This document shows positions 54,926-63,941 of a DNA stretch of 64,000 nucleotides, one piece after another. The notes beneath the pieces were generated by a model, which saw only the letters and a program-made list of their open reading frames with translations, did not search any database and was not told the DNA's origin. Numbering within the stretch: the first letter of the stretch is position 1; each line of letters opens with the position of its first letter. Source of the stretch: an uncultured Collinsella sp. (GTDB taxonomy: Bacteria; Actinomycetota; Coriobacteriia; Coriobacteriales; Coriobacteriaceae); NCBI GenBank assembly GCA_934650095.1, contig CAKUFT010000001.1, forward strand, positions 43,402-107,401, written 5' to 3'. A program made the position numbers and the translations under genes.

Positions 54926-54937
54926 TGTTGCGCAACT
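54926..54937. promoter_or_regulatory. Candidate operator TGTTGCGCAACT (one mismatch)
   Basis: The same palindrome found in the signalling island, 61 bp before the ATG at 54999 and 15 bp after family-2 copy d. Confidence 0.6.
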
Positions 54938-54998
54938 TGGATTGGATTGGTCGACTTACAGTGGCCTCGTTGGGATCTTCTTTGGTTGCGAGGCTGGT

Positions 54999-55733
54999 AT
55001 GGTTTGTCCTTGTTGTGGCGCTGAGTTGCGCGATGGCGTGAGGTACTGCACGACTTGCGGGGTTGCCGTTCATGGCTTATCGACTGCCCCGGCGCTCTGG
55101 ATACAGTCTCGGAAGCACGTCGTGGTCGTTCTTGTTTGTATGTTGACGATCGCTCTTGCCGGCGGCAGCTGGCTGGGACTTCAGTTGTATCAGACGATGT
55201 CTTGCTTTATATCGGCTCATACCGAGCACGCTATTGTGCTCAACATCTCGGCCGCAGGTTGGGATTCCGATAACGGGGCCTCGCGTGTCCCGATACACAT
55301 TACGGGCAAAACTGTCGACGGGACAACGGTCGACGAGATTGATTATGTAGCCTCCGACGGTTCCGGCATCAGCCTCATACAAGGTGTGTACACGCTCGAG
55401 GCGGCAGGCTCCCCCATCGCCGCCGACGGCACGATCTATCAAATTCCGTGCACGAGCGCCACGCTCACCCTCGACGACGTCTTCGCCACAGGCGAAACGA
55501 TCAATCTGGCCGAGCTCGCCGAGCAAGACTCGATACTCACCTTCCGCCCCATCGCCGCCGTCGATATGACCAACGACGAAATCTACGACGCCACATTGCT
55601 CGCCATGGCATACAAAGGCAACGATGCGCCCGATGTAGCCGCGCTGTGCCAGGCGGCAATCAATCGTCGCGGCGCCGCAGCCAACACAAGTAGAGACCTC
55701 CCCAGAAGTTGCGGTGAAATAGGGACTGATTAG
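54999..55733 (+). CDS. Zinc-ribbon single-pass membrane protein
   Basis: The 244-residue protein has an N-terminal zinc ribbon (Cys 3, 6, 17, 20), one TM helix (about 41-63) and an outer region with beta strands (about 75-230). This is the layout of the 14694 protein without the coiled coil. The start is MVCPCCGAEL after GAGG; 19 codons further upstream are open but carry no site. The last codons (RSCGEIGTD) are read from the left arm of palindrome copy e, so the C-terminus was probably extended by repeat insertion. The operator upstream links it to the kinase island. Confidence 0.82.
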   Translation: MVCPCCGAELRDGVRYCTTCGVAVHGLSTAPALWIQSRKHVVVVLVCMLTIALAGGSWLGLQLYQTMSCFISAHTEHAIVLNISAAGWDSDNGASRVPIHITGKTVDGTTVDEIDYVASDGSGISLIQGVYTLEAAGSPIAADGTIYQIPCTSATLTLDDVFATGETINLAELAEQDSILTFRPIAAVDMTNDEIYDATLLAMAYKGNDAPDVAALCQAAINRRGAAANTSRDLPRSCGEIGTD

Positions 55734-55773
55734 GCCTTTTAACTAGTAAAACAGTCCCTATTTCACCGCAACT
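55707..55773. repeat. Family-2 palindrome copy e, inverted relative to copy d
   Basis: Perfect 22-bp arms and a loop that is the reverse complement of copy d apart from one base. Its left arm overlaps the end of the zinc-ribbon gene, whose stop codon lies in the loop edge. Confidence 0.93.
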
Positions 55774-55778
55774 TAAAG

Positions 55779-55805
55779 AGGGGCGCCCTGCTAGAGGACG
55801 CCCCT
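55779..55805. terminator. Possible terminator between convergent genes
   Basis: AGGGGCG pairs with CGCCCCT with a few more inner pairs, 50 bp after the transketolase stop. There is no clear U-run. Confidence 0.45.
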
Positions 55806-55854
55806 ACTCGGGTTTGGTTCAAGTTGTCGAGACAATGTCTTGGCTCGTCTTGTC

Positions 55855-56796
55855 TTAGGCCAAGAACTCCTTGGTTGTCGTCACGATGTTGGCGGCGTCC
55901 AGGCCGTACTTGTGCAGGAGCTCGGCACCCGGGCCGGACTCGCCGAAGGTGTCGTTGACGCCGATCTTCTTGAGCGGCGTCGGGCACTGCTCGCACAGGA
56001 CGTCGGCAACGGCGCTGCCCAGGCCACCGATCACGGAGTGCTCCTCGACGGTCACGACGTGGCCGGTCTTGGTGGCGCTCTTGACGATCAGGTCGGCGTC
56101 GATGGGCTTGATGGTGTGCATGTTGATGACCTCGGCATCGATGCCCTCGGCAGCGAGCTGCTCGGCGGCCTCGAGGGCCTCGCCGACCATCAGGCCGCAG
56201 GCGATGATGGTCACGTCGGCGCCCTCGCGCATGACGATGCCCTTACCAACCTCGAACTTGTAGGTCTCGGGGTCGTTGATGACCGGCGAGGCCAGACGGG
56301 CGAAGCGCATGTACACGGGGCCGTCGCACTCGTAGGCGGCGCGCGTCACGGCGCGGGCCTCGACGTCGTCGGCGGGAACGATCACGGTCATGCCGGGGAT
56401 AACGCGCATCAGGGCGATGTCCTCGCAGCACTGGTGCGTGGCGCCGTCCTCGCCCACCGAGATGCCGGCGTGCGTGGCGCCGATCTTGACGTTGAGATGC
56501 GGATAGCCGATGGAGTTGCGGACCTGCTCGAAGGCGCGGCCGGCGGCGAACATGGCAAAGGTGCTCGCGAAGGCGACGCGCCCGGTGGTCGCGATACCGG
56601 CGGCGACGCCCATCAGGTTGCTCTCGGCGATCCCGACGTCGAAGAAGCGGTCGGGGCAGGCGGCCTTGAACTTGCCGGTCTGCGTCGCGGCGGCCAGGTC
56701 GGCGTCGAGGACTACGAAGTCGTCGTGCTCGTTGGCGAGCTCGACGAGGGCCTCGCCGTAGCTTACGCGCGTGGCGATTTTCTTGACGTCTGCCAT
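55855..56796 (-). CDS. Transketolase, C-terminal (pyrimidine and C-domain) subunit
   Basis: The 313-residue protein has the pyrimidine-binding domain (AESNLMGVAAGIATTGRVAF and ASTFAMFAAGRAFEQ) and the C-terminal domain. It pairs with the N-terminal subunit at 56798 to form the thiamin-diphosphate enzyme of the pentose phosphate pathway. The start is MADVKKIATRV, one base after the partner's stop, with GGAG as ribosome site; a longer upstream frame is out of register with any site. Split transketolase occurs in archaea and some anaerobic actinobacteria and Firmicutes. Confidence 0.95.
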   Translation of the reverse strand: MADVKKIATRVSYGEALVELANEHDDFVVLDADLAAATQTGKFKAACPDRFFDVGIAESNLMGVAAGIATTGRVAFASTFAMFAAGRAFEQVRNSIGYPHLNVKIGATHAGISVGEDGATHQCCEDIALMRVIPGMTVIVPADDVEARAVTRAAYECDGPVYMRFARLASPVINDPETYKFEVGKGIVMREGADVTIIACGLMVGEALEAAEQLAAEGIDAEVINMHTIKPIDADLIVKSATKTGHVVTVEEHSVIGGLGSAVADVLCEQCPTPLKKIGVNDTFGESGPGAELLHKYGLDAANIVTTTKEFLA

Positions 56797-56797
56797 C

Positions 56798-57628
56798 CTA
56801 GAGCTCCTCTCCGGCGGCCGTGAGCTCTGCCATGGCCTGCTCGAACTGTTCATCGTTGGGGGCCTTGCCGTGCCAGCCCACCTGGTTCTCCATGAAGGAG
56901 ACGCCCTTGCCCTTCGTGGTCTCGGCGATAATCGCGGTCGGCTGGCCCTTGGTGGCACGGGCCTCGGCGAAGGCGGCGCGGATCTGGTCGAAATCGTTGC
57001 CGTCGGCCAGCTCCACCACATGGAACTTGAAGGCGCGGAACTTGTCGGCGAGCGGCATGGGGTCGTTGACTTCCTCGACGGGGCCATCGATCTGCAGGCC
57101 GTTGTGATCGACGATCACGCAGAGGTTATCGAGCTGCTGGTTGCCGGCGAACATGGCGGCCTCCCAGACCTGGCCCTCCTCGCTCTCGCCGTCGCCCAGC
57201 AGGGCGTAGGTGCGATAGTCGTCGCCCCAGTGCTTGGCGGCAACGGCCATCCCGACGGCGGCGGAGATGCCCTGGCCGAGCGAACCGGTGGACATGTCGA
57301 CGCCCGGGGTGTCGTTCATGTTGGGATGACCCTGCAGGTGGCTGCCGATGTGGCGCAGCGTCTCGAGATCCTCCTTGGGGAAGAACCCGCGCTCGGCGAG
57401 CACGGCGTACAGACCGGGCGCGCAGTGGCCCTTGGAAAGCACAAAGCGATCGCGGTCGGCCTTGCGGGGATCGGCCGGGTCGACGTTCATTTCCTCAAAG
57501 TACAGATAGGTCATGATGTCGGCGGCGCCGAGCGAACCGCCCGGATGGCCGGACTTGGCAGCGTGCACGCCGGTGACGATGCCCTTCCTTACCTCGTTGG
57601 CAACCTTTTTGAGCTCTTCGTCGCTCAT
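56798..57628 (-). CDS. Transketolase, N-terminal (PP-domain) subunit
   Basis: The 276-residue protein carries the thiamin-diphosphate-binding PP domain: SGHPGGSLGAADI, GDGESEEGQVWEA and the NLCVIVDHNGLQIDG segment with the GDG-N cofactor motif. AAGGAAGG precedes the ATG. It is the first gene of the two-gene operon; the two reading frames are separated by one base. The 207-bp gap upstream contains the promoter and shows no gene. Confidence 0.95.
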   Translation of the reverse strand: MSDEELKKVANEVRKGIVTGVHAAKSGHPGGSLGAADIMTYLYFEEMNVDPADPRKADRDRFVLSKGHCAPGLYAVLAERGFFPKEDLETLRHIGSHLQGHPNMNDTPGVDMSTGSLGQGISAAVGMAVAAKHWGDDYRTYALLGDGESEEGQVWEAAMFAGNQQLDNLCVIVDHNGLQIDGPVEEVNDPMPLADKFRAFKFHVVELADGNDFDQIRAAFAEARATKGQPTAIIAETTKGKGVSFMENQVGWHGKAPNDEQFEQAMAELTAAGEEL

Positions 57629-57835
57629 TGTGCCTTCCTTTCATCCTCTTTAGACAAGATGCGCACGGCACAGAAGGTAGTCCCAGCCCGGCCGCGATGC
57701 ACGTACGCCATCCATTATGCGGGAAACTGAAAGCTTTACCAGAGTATTTATCATTATTTGAACAATTTAGCAGGCAGACGGCCAGATGAAACGGTTTAGC
57801 AATGTGAACGTCTTTTGGATGAAACGCAGTCTGCC

Positions 57836-58726
57836 CTACGCGCTGATGTCCTTAAAGCCCTCGCCGAAGGTTTCCGTGACGTCTGCCACGGTCACGATGG
57901 CGCGCGGATCGCGTTCGCGCACGATGGTCTTAAGGGTGTTGAGCTCACGACGGCTCACGATCACCATGATCACCGGCTTCTCGGCGCCCGAATACATGCC
58001 GGTCGCCTTAAACTTGGTGCAGCCGCGGCCCAGGCCGTACATGATGTCGGCCGCGATATCGGGGAAATTGTCCGAGATGATGAGCACCATACGGCGCTTG
58101 TTGCCGCCATCGACCACGGCATCGATCACATAGCCGCTAATGACCATCGAAAGGCCGGCGTACAACGCGTTTTCGATCGAGAAAACCGGGGCCGACAAGG
58201 CGCACACGGCAACATCAATCGCCATAACGGTTGAGCCCACCGGCAGCGACGTATTGCGCGAGATAATCTGGCCGATGGTGTCAGAGCCACCGGTATTGGC
58301 GCCGGCACGCAGCACCATGCCGTAGCCAATGCCCGTGACGATACCGCCCCACATGGCCGGCAGCATTAGGTCGGCATGGGCCAGCGGTGCCACAAACGGG
58401 GCAAACAGGTCGGTGAAAAAGCCCAGCAGCACGAAGCCCGTCGCTGTCTGCACCACATAGAACATACCGCCCGCGCGCATGACCACCAGCAGCAGCAAGG
58501 CGTTCATCACGATGGTCTGGATGCCGACGGGAAGCGACACGCCGTGTGAGGCGCCAACCGCCTGGATAATGGTGGCAAGACCTGTAACGCCGCCGGCAGC
58601 TAGGCCGTTGGGGATCAAAAACAGGTCGGTCGCAATAGCGGCCAGGGCGCACCCCAGCATAATCTGAGGCAGGTCGTGGAAGAAGTTCATCGAAAGAATG
58701 CGCTTGATGTCCAGACGATATGCCAT
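57836..58726 (-). CDS. YitT-family membrane protein (DUF161 plus DUF2179)
   Basis: The 296-residue protein has five or six TM helices (NGLAAGGVTGLATII, GANTGGSDTIGQII) and a C-terminal cytoplasmic DUF2179 domain (EKPVIMVIVSRRELNTLK...TDVTETFGEGF). It is a member of the YitT/YczE family whose function is unknown. The start is MAYRLDIKR after GGGAGG; the frame is open 8 codons further. It lies 165 bp from prfB across a terminator, so it is probably transcribed alone. Confidence 0.92.
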   Translation of the reverse strand: MAYRLDIKRILSMNFFHDLPQIMLGCALAAIATDLFLIPNGLAAGGVTGLATIIQAVGASHGVSLPVGIQTIVMNALLLLVVMRAGGMFYVVQTATGFVLLGFFTDLFAPFVAPLAHADLMLPAMWGGIVTGIGYGMVLRAGANTGGSDTIGQIISRNTSLPVGSTVMAIDVAVCALSAPVFSIENALYAGLSMVISGYVIDAVVDGGNKRRMVLIISDNFPDIAADIMYGLGRGCTKFKATGMYSGAEKPVIMVIVSRRELNTLKTIVRERDPRAIVTVADVTETFGEGFKDISA

Positions 58727-58738
58727 GCTACCTCCCTC

Positions 58739-58766
58739 AAAAAAGCGCACCCAAACGGATGCGCTT
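58739..58766 (-). terminator. prfB terminator
   Basis: AAGCGCA pairs with TGCGCTT and a T-run follows on the minus strand; the stem lies immediately before the YitT ribosome site. Confidence 0.8.
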
Positions 58767-58891
58767 CGAACTTCTTGCTGTATTCGATTCTACCGATTCG
58801 CCGAACAAATACCACCCCTGCGCAGGGTTTATTCTGGATACAAACCCGTCCAACCGTTGGGCTTAGCATCGGCTTGAAGCCGCCCGATGTT

Positions 58892-60040
58892 TTAGACCTC
58901 CGAGCCTTCTGCATCGGCATTGCCGGTGGCCCAGCGATGATAGCCGATCACAAACGGATCCAGGTCTCCATCGTCAAGAACGGCCTCGACGTTGCTGGTC
59001 TCCACGCCCGAGCGCAAGTCCTTGACCATCTGGTACGGGTAGAGTACGTAGCTGCGAATCTGGTTGCCAAAACCGATCGTGGTCTTGGGTCCGCGGATCT
59101 CGTCGAGCGCCTCGGCGCGCTTCTCGAGCTCAATCTCGTACAGGCGAGCCTTGAGGATCTGCATGCACGCGGCCTTGTTTTGAATCTGGCTGCGCTCGTT
59201 TTGGCAGGTGACCACAATGCCGCTGGGAAAATGCGTCACGCGCACGGCGGAGTCGGTAGTGTTGACGCCCTGACCGCCCGGGCCACTCGCATGGTACACA
59301 TCCACGCGGATATCGTCGGGGCTGATCTCGATGTCGATATCGTCGGGCAGCACGGGGATGACCTCGACGCCGGCAAACGTGGTCTGGCGGCGCTTCTTGT
59401 CGTCGGTGGGGCTAATGCGCACCAAGCGGTGCACACCGGCCTCGGCGCGAAGCATACCGAACGCGTCCTTGCCCTCGACGGTAAAGGTCGCGCGGTCGAT
59501 GCCGATGACCTCGGCCGCGGGACAGTCGTTGATGGTGACGTTCCACCCGCGACGCTGGCAGTACTTCATGTACATCTTAAAGAGCATGAAGGTCCAGTCC
59601 TGCGCCTCCAGGCCACCCTGTCCGGGCTTGATGGTCACGATCGCGTCGCCGTGATCGAACTCGCCGGTAAACCAGCTCGAGAGCTCAAGCTCGTCGATGG
59701 CGCGAGCCAGACGCTCTGCCGTAGCCGCAGCCTCCTCACGAAGGGCAGCGGCGTCAGGGTCATCCCCCATCTCCTCGGCAAGTTCCAACGCCGCGCGGGC
59801 ATCGGAAAGCTCGCCGCGCGCGGTGTCCACGGCAGCGATGTCTTCCTTGGCGCGCGCGATCTCCTCCATCGTGGCGCGAGCGGCGTCGGCGTCATCCCAA
59901 AAGCCGGGGGCCACGCTTTTGGCCTCGAGCTCGGTCACGCGGGTACGCTTCTCGTCCAGATGGAGATATGACTCGACCTCGCCGAGCCGGCCCGCAAACG
60001 CGTCCAGCTCGGCGGGCGTTACCTCTAAAGCCTCTGCCAT
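58892..60040 (-). CDS. prfB: Peptide chain release factor 2 with SPT in place of SPF
   Basis: The 382-residue factor ends translation at UGA and UAA. GGQ is at 255-257 and the anticodon tripeptide at 210-212 reads Ser-Pro-Thr, although nearly all RF2 proteins have Ser-Pro-Phe there; the GGQ spacing (45 residues) is normal. No frameshift site is present; the frame is continuous. Its ATG overlaps the secA stop (TAATG). TGA is used as a stop in this window (for example murR), so the factor must be active despite the change. Confidence 0.96.
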   Translation of the reverse strand: MAEALEVTPAELDAFAGRLGEVESYLHLDEKRTRVTELEAKSVAPGFWDDADAARATMEEIARAKEDIAAVDTARGELSDARAALELAEEMGDDPDAAALREEAAATAERLARAIDELELSSWFTGEFDHGDAIVTIKPGQGGLEAQDWTFMLFKMYMKYCQRRGWNVTINDCPAAEVIGIDRATFTVEGKDAFGMLRAEAGVHRLVRISPTDDKKRRQTTFAGVEVIPVLPDDIDIEISPDDIRVDVYHASGPGGQGVNTTDSAVRVTHFPSGIVVTCQNERSQIQNKAACMQILKARLYEIELEKRAEALDEIRGPKTTIGFGNQIRSYVLYPYQMVKDLRSGVETSNVEAVLDDGDLDPFVIGYHRWATGNADAEGSEV

Positions 60041-62847
60041 TAACGATTCCTGCCGTGGCAGTGCTTAAACTTCTTACCGCTACCGCACGGGCACGGATCG
60101 TTGCGACCCACGTTGACGTACGGATCGTCGCTCTCGGACTTGCGATAGGTGGTCACTTTGCCACCGTTGTTGACGGCAGCCGGTCCGCCCTGGACAGCCG
60201 TGCGGGCCTGCACCTGTGCCTGCTTACGAAGCACGGAATCGCCGTTGTCGCCATCGACCTCGGCAGGACCCGAGAATTGGGCGCCCTCGAGCGCGGGCTC
60301 CTCCTTGTGCTCCACGGCACGCGGGGCAGCCTTGATCTCGATGCGCAGGACGGTGCGCAGGTAATCCTCGTACATGGTGTCGACGAGCATCTGGAAGGCG
60401 CCGTAAGCCTCGGTCTTGTACTCAACCAGCGGGTCGCGCTGACCAAAGCCGCGCAGGCCGATGCCGGTCTTGAGGTAGTCCATCTCCTGCAGGTAGTTCA
60501 TCCAGCGGGTATCGATGACGCGCAGCATGACCTGGGTGTTGAGCTCGCGCATGAGGTCCTCACCCAGGCGCTCGGCCTTCATGTTGTAGCACTTCTCGAC
60601 GTAGGCCAGGACATCGGCTGCCAGGGCCTCAAAGTCCTCGTCGGGGAACTTGGGCGTATCGATGTGGCCGGTGAGCTCCACGACCCACTTGCGCAGGCCC
60701 TCGAGGTCGCGCTCGCCTTCGTGGCTGTCCTTGGTGCAGAACTCCTGCACGCAGCGGTACACGGTGTCGTGCATGACCTCGGTGATGTGATCAGTCAGGT
60801 CCTTGCCGTCCAGGATCTTGTTGCGCTCGGCATAGATGACCTGGCGCTGCTTGTTCATGACGTCGTCGTACTCAAGGACGCTCTTACGCATGGAGAAGTT
60901 GATGCTCTCGACCTTGTGCTGGGCGCTCTCGACGGCCTTGGAAATGATCTTGTGCTGGATGGGCATGTCGTCGCCCATGTCGGCCGTGACCATCATCTTG
61001 GAGACGCGGTCCATCTTGTCGCCACCGAACAGGCGCATCAGGTCGTCCTCGAGCGACAGGTAGAACTGGGTCTCGCCCGGATCGCCCTGACGGCCGGAGC
61101 GGCCGCGCAGCTGATTGTCGATACGGCGGGACTCGTGGCGCTCGGTGCCGATAACGGTCAGGCCGCCGGCGGCAAGCACACGCTCGCGCTCGGCCTTGCA
61201 GGTCTCCTTGGCCTCGGCGTTAAACTGCTCGAGCTGCTCGGGGGTCACGTCCTCCATGGTCAGGCCCTCGTACTCCAGGCGCTCACGCACTAGCTCGTCG
61301 GGGTTGCCGCCCAGCAGGATGTCGGTACCACGACCGGCCATGTTGGTAGCGATGGTCACGGCGCCGTAGCGTCCGGCCTGCGCGACGATGTGGGCCTCGC
61401 GCTCGTGGTGCTTGGCGTTGAGGACCTCGTGCGCGATGCCGCGCTTGGCAAGGGCGGCCGACAGCTTCTCGGAGCTCTCGATGGAGACGGTGCCCACCAG
61501 GACCGGCTGGCCCTTGGCGTGACGCTGCTCGACATCGTCGGCAACGGCGTTGTACTTGGCCTGGATGGTGCGATACACCAGGTCCTCGTGGTCAACACGC
61601 TGCACGGGCTTGTTGGAGGGGATGACCTCGACGGGCAGCTTGTAGATCTCGCGGAACTCGGCGTCCTCGGTGAGTGCCGTACCGGTCATACCGGAGAGCT
61701 TGTCGTACAGGCGGAAATAGTTCTGCAGGGTGATGGTGGCCAGGGTCTGGTTCTCCTCGCGCACGAGCACGCCCTCTTTTGCCTCGATAGCCTGGTGCAG
61801 GCCCTCGGAGTAGCGGCGACCTTCCATGATGCGGCCGGTGAACTCGTCGACGATCTTGACCTCGCCGTTGGTGACCACGTACTGCTTGTCGCGGTGGAAC
61901 ATGTACTGGGCCTTCAGCGCCTGCTGCAGGTGGTTGACGAGCTGGCCCGAGAGGTCGGCGTAGATGTCCTCGATACCCAAGCGACGCTCGATCTTCTTAA
62001 GGCCGCGCTCGGTGGCGGCGATGGTGTGCTTGGCCTCGTCCATGACGTAGTCACCCGTGGGCTCAACGTCCTCGGTGGCGGTGAGCATGTCGTGCGACAC
62101 GTCCTCGCCGCGCTCCAGACCGCGCACGGCGCGCGCGAAATCCTTGTAGGTGCTGGCGGACTTGGTGCCGGCACCCGAGATGATCAGCGGGGTGCGGGCC
62201 TCATCGATCAGGATGGAGTCGACCTCGTCGACGATGGCGTAGTTGTGGCCGCGCTGCACGCGCTGCTCGGGACGGGTGACCATGTTGTCGCGCAGGTAAT
62301 CGAAGCCGAACTCGGAGTTGGTGCCGTAGGTGACATCGGCCTGGTAGGCCGGACGCTTAAGCTCGAGCGGCATATTGTTCTGCAGCAGGCCGACGGTCAT
62401 GCCCAGGTACTTGTAGATGCGGCCCATCCACTCGGAGTCGCGCTTGGCCAGGTAGTCATTGACGGTAACGACATGCACGCCCTTGCCGGCGATAGCGTTG
62501 AGGTAGCCGGCCAGGGTGGAGACGAGGGTCTTGCCTTCGCCGGTCTTCATCTCGGCGATGTGGCCCTCGTGCAGTGCCATGGCGCCAATGAGCTGCACGT
62601 CAAAGTGACGCATGCCCATGGTGCGCTTGGAAGCCTCACGCACGGTGGCAAAGGCCTCGGGGAGCATGTCGTCGAGCGACTCGCCGTTGGCGTAACGCTC
62701 TCGGAATTTGTCGGTCTGGCCGCGGAGCTCCTCCTCGGTCATCTTTTCAAACTGGGGCTCAAGGCCGTTGATCTGGTCAACGATCTTGTAGTAGCGCTTA
62801 AGGTCCTTATCGGATCCAAAGGACAGCAGCTTTGACATGAATCCCAT
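60040..62847 (-). CDS. secA: Preprotein translocase ATPase SecA
   Basis: The 935-residue motor drives export through SecYEG. TGEGKT (102-107), IVDEVDSILIDEAR, the SRRIDNQLRGRSGRQGD motif and the C-terminal zinc-binding CPCGSGKKFKHCHG are all present. The start is MGFMSKLLSF after AAGGAAAA; the frame is open 11 codons further without a site. Followed directly by prfB, with which it shares one base. It serves export of the LPxTG protein among others. Confidence 0.97.
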   Translation of the reverse strand: MGFMSKLLSFGSDKDLKRYYKIVDQINGLEPQFEKMTEEELRGQTDKFRERYANGESLDDMLPEAFATVREASKRTMGMRHFDVQLIGAMALHEGHIAEMKTGEGKTLVSTLAGYLNAIAGKGVHVVTVNDYLAKRDSEWMGRIYKYLGMTVGLLQNNMPLELKRPAYQADVTYGTNSEFGFDYLRDNMVTRPEQRVQRGHNYAIVDEVDSILIDEARTPLIISGAGTKSASTYKDFARAVRGLERGEDVSHDMLTATEDVEPTGDYVMDEAKHTIAATERGLKKIERRLGIEDIYADLSGQLVNHLQQALKAQYMFHRDKQYVVTNGEVKIVDEFTGRIMEGRRYSEGLHQAIEAKEGVLVREENQTLATITLQNYFRLYDKLSGMTGTALTEDAEFREIYKLPVEVIPSNKPVQRVDHEDLVYRTIQAKYNAVADDVEQRHAKGQPVLVGTVSIESSEKLSAALAKRGIAHEVLNAKHHEREAHIVAQAGRYGAVTIATNMAGRGTDILLGGNPDELVRERLEYEGLTMEDVTPEQLEQFNAEAKETCKAERERVLAAGGLTVIGTERHESRRIDNQLRGRSGRQGDPGETQFYLSLEDDLMRLFGGDKMDRVSKMMVTADMGDDMPIQHKIISKAVESAQHKVESINFSMRKSVLEYDDVMNKQRQVIYAERNKILDGKDLTDHITEVMHDTVYRCVQEFCTKDSHEGERDLEGLRKWVVELTGHIDTPKFPDEDFEALAADVLAYVEKCYNMKAERLGEDLMRELNTQVMLRVIDTRWMNYLQEMDYLKTGIGLRGFGQRDPLVEYKTEAYGAFQMLVDTMYEDYLRTVLRIEIKAAPRAVEHKEEPALEGAQFSGPAEVDGDNGDSVLRKQAQVQARTAVQGGPAAVNNGGKVTTYRKSESDDPYVNVGRNDPCPCGSGKKFKHCHGRNR

Positions 62848-62977
62848 GTGGTTTTCCTTTTTGGCCATCGCCCGCGCCATACGGTTTTGGGCGAGTTAAA
62901 CACAGATAAGTTTACTTTAGCCAAACGATGCGCAACCTATACGGACGACCTTTGCCGCCACGTAATAACTACGACCA

Positions 62978-63013
62978 ACCTGCCAAAAAGGGACAGGTTT
63001 ATTTTGGCAGGTT
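62978..63013. repeat. CCTGCCAAAA/GGGACAGG palindrome, copy 2
   Basis: AACCTGCCAAAA and TTTTGGCAGGTT around AGGGACAGGT; differs from copy 1 at 49947 by one base in the arm. Confidence 0.9.
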
Positions 63014-63047
63014 TTATCTGGGCAAATGTCGTCACCCCTACAACTTC

Positions 63048-63110
63048 GGTGCAAACAAACCTGTCCCGCTCGCGCCAAGTTGGTGCATTGGGGACAGGTT
63101 AGTTTGCACC
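63048..63110. repeat. GGTGCA/GGGACAGG palindrome
   Basis: GGTGCAAACAAACCTGTCCC (left) pairs with GGGGACAGGTTAGTTTGCACC (right) around a 22-bp loop; close kin of the element at 26781-26884. It sits in the secA upstream gap together with copy 2 above. Confidence 0.9.
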
Positions 63111-63117
63111 AAAAAGG

Positions 63118-63153
63118 AAAAGGGCCGCGCACCCAAATGGATGCACGGCCCTT
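63118..63153 (-). terminator. rpmE terminator
   Basis: AAGGGCCG pairs with CGGCCCTT, with TGC/GCA extension, and a TTTTCC tail on the minus strand, 36 bp after the rpmE stop. Confidence 0.85.
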
Positions 63154-63188
63154 ATGCCATGAATGCGAGCGATTCCGCGGCGAGCTAT

Positions 63189-63614
63189 TTACTCAGCAGC
63201 CTCGGTGGTCTCGGCCTCGGCAGCGGTCTCCTCGACGGGAGCCTCTGCGGGAGCCTCGGCGGCCTGCTTGGCAGCCTCCTCGGCAAACTTAGCGGCACGC
63301 TTAGCCTTCTCGGCAGCCTTGGCCTCAGCGGCAGCCTTGCGAGCGGCCTCGGCCTCAGCAGCCTTAGCGGCCTTAGCAGCCTTGGCCTCCTCGGCCTTCT
63401 TGAGCTGGGCGGCAGCGGCGCCACCGAACTTGTCGGCGAAGCGCTGGACGCGTCCACCGGTGTCGACGAACTTCTGCTGGCCGGTGTAGAACGGGTGGCA
63501 CTCGTTGCAAAGCTCGACCTTCATCTCGGACACGGTAGCGTGCGTCTTGAAGGTGTTGCCGCAGGAGCACGTCACCGTGCACTCGACATACTGGGGATGG
63601 ATACCCTGCTTCAT
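63189..63614 (-). CDS. rpmE: Ribosomal protein L31 with a 75-residue Ala/Glu/Lys tail
   Basis: Residues 1-66 are a normal zinc-binding (C+) L31 with Cys 16, 18, 36 and 39 (CSCG...CNEC). The tail (about 67-141) is a highly charged Ala-rich helix followed by an acidic segment; standard L31 stops near residue 70. It may reach from the ribosomal central protuberance toward another factor. AAGGAG lies 7 bp before the ATG. Tail sequence such as [20 protein letters not shown] indicates a single long helix. Confidence 0.95.
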   Translation of the reverse strand: MKQGIHPQYVECTVTCSCGNTFKTHATVSEMKVELCNECHPFYTGQQKFVDTGGRVQRFADKFGGAAAAQLKKAEEAKAAKAAKAAEAEAARKAAAEAKAAEKAKRAAKFAEEAAKQAAEAPAEAPVEETAAEAETTEAAE

Positions 63615-63941
63615 GGTAGGACTCCTTATTGGTCAGGCGCTGGTTACCGATCAGCGCATAAGGCGTCTTGGTTTCCGACCAAGACAACAAACTCGGCTAT
63701 GGTACCACGACGTCGCACGTCCCACAAAAGGTTCACGGTCTACATCGCGCAATGCACGCCGGGCATGCGCCGGTCATGTGCCAGGCGGCACCTCCCCGTG
63801 CCGCTCAGCCCCTTACGCTCATGTTGCAGACGTGTAACGCCGCAGCGAGTGCGCCCCTTTTTGCGCCGGACAGGTACAATGATGAACACTGTACCGTAGC
63901 GGAGCGCCCCCGCGCGCCGCCAACACGCGAAAGGGTTTCCC
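63615..63941. other. Gap between divergent rpmE and ACT-domain gene
   Basis: About 327 bp without a gene. It carries the rpmE leader hairpin (63665-63685) and must contain both divergent promoters; no clear -35/-10 pair stands out. Confidence 0.6.
63665..63685 (-). promoter_or_regulatory. Possible rpmE leader hairpin
   Basis: GTCTTGGT pairs with ACCAAGAC around a 5-bp loop, 51 bp before the rpmE ATG, with no U-run; it could serve translational feedback. Confidence 0.35.

Noticed and set aside
61390-62835. Long plus-strand frame opposite secA
   Set aside because: Antisense shadow of SecA with no start signal and low-complexity translation.
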